A stretch of 64,000 nucleotides of DNA, taken from NCBI GenBank assembly GCA_903859715.1, contig CAIONS010000068.1, positions 1-64,000 on the forward strand, given 5' to 3'. Origin of the DNA: an uncultured Opitutia bacterium (GTDB lineage Bacteria > Verrucomicrobiota > Verrucomicrobiia > Opitutales > Opitutaceae). A program made the position numbers and the translations under genes. The notes beneath the pieces were generated by a model. It had not been told where the DNA came from and searched no databases. It saw only the letters and a list, made by a program, of their open reading frames with translations. The number at the start of each line of letters is the position of its first letter. Within the stretch, counting starts at the first letter, position 1. Shown here one piece after another: positions 63,994 to 64,000 of the stretch.

Positions 63994-64000
63994 CCATGTC

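Overview
The window looks like a chromosomal segment of a high-GC member of the Verrucomicrobiota, most likely near the Opitutaceae. This is inferred from protein style and gene content: PhyH oxygenases beside AraC regulators, GH43/GH88 enzymes, a CGWS glutaredoxin, a GltB/GltD pair, oleC-oleD, and many short palindromic intergenic repeats. No rRNA is present to settle it. I found no tRNA, prophage, transposase or CRISPR array. Genes lie on both strands in short operons, and no gene-free stretch exceeds 300 bases.

Layout. 0.1-4.0 kb: a PhyH oxygenase with an HxG iron motif, divergent from an AraC-esterase-Gfo/Idh operon. 4.1-5.5 kb: an unrecognised APH-kinase-like protein, then a 16-residue lysine-rich peptide gene with its own terminator. 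5.5-8.7 kb (minus): DUF5069, methylglyoxal synthase, and an operon of CPBP protease, ECF sigma factor and membrane partner. 8.9-15.6 kb (minus): gltD, gltB, glutaredoxin. 15.7-18.6 kb: a second AraC/PhyH pair and a nucleotide-sugar epimerase. 18.8-24.8 kb: recA, GH43, mnmE, mnmG (carrying a parS-like palindrome) and trmB. 25.0-31.7 kb: a complete F1Fo ATP synthase operon, BEFHAGDC. 31.8-34.6 kb: feoA-feoA-feoB-Cys-rich protein. 34.7-38.7 kb: nagB, exoD, queE, queC, histone-deacetylase family. 38.7-44.9 kb: RNase D, oleC-oleD and two RNA methyltransferases. 44.9-50.9 kb: an EF-hand membrane protein, a polytopic membrane protein, a lipoate-ligase-like enzyme and a hybrid histidine kinase. 50.9-57.9 kb: pdxH, DUF985, TSUP permease, M20 peptidase, MarC, GH88, rlmN. 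58.1-63.9 kb: DAHP synthase, an unknown TPR-like protein, a rhombosortase-like protein, a lytic transglycosylase and miaB.

How it fits together. Much of the window is housekeeping: energy (atp), nitrogen assimilation (gltBD), tRNA/rRNA modification (mnmE, mnmG, trmB, rlmN, miaB, queE/queC, TrmH- and RlmD-like), recombination (recA) and iron uptake (feo). Carbohydrate-linked genes (GH43, GH88, nagB, Gfo/Idh, AraC) fit a polysaccharide-degrading lifestyle. mnmE/mnmG, atp and a parS-like site together suggest proximity to the replication origin.

Most unusual features: the 16-aa K-rich peptide gene beside the kinase-like protein; the parS-like palindrome inside mnmG; the HxG PhyH protein; the sigma/CPBP protease operon with a 49-aa partial duplicate of the protease N-terminus; and several families of palindromic repeats, some apparently translated within oleC, an RNA methyltransferase, queC and miaB.
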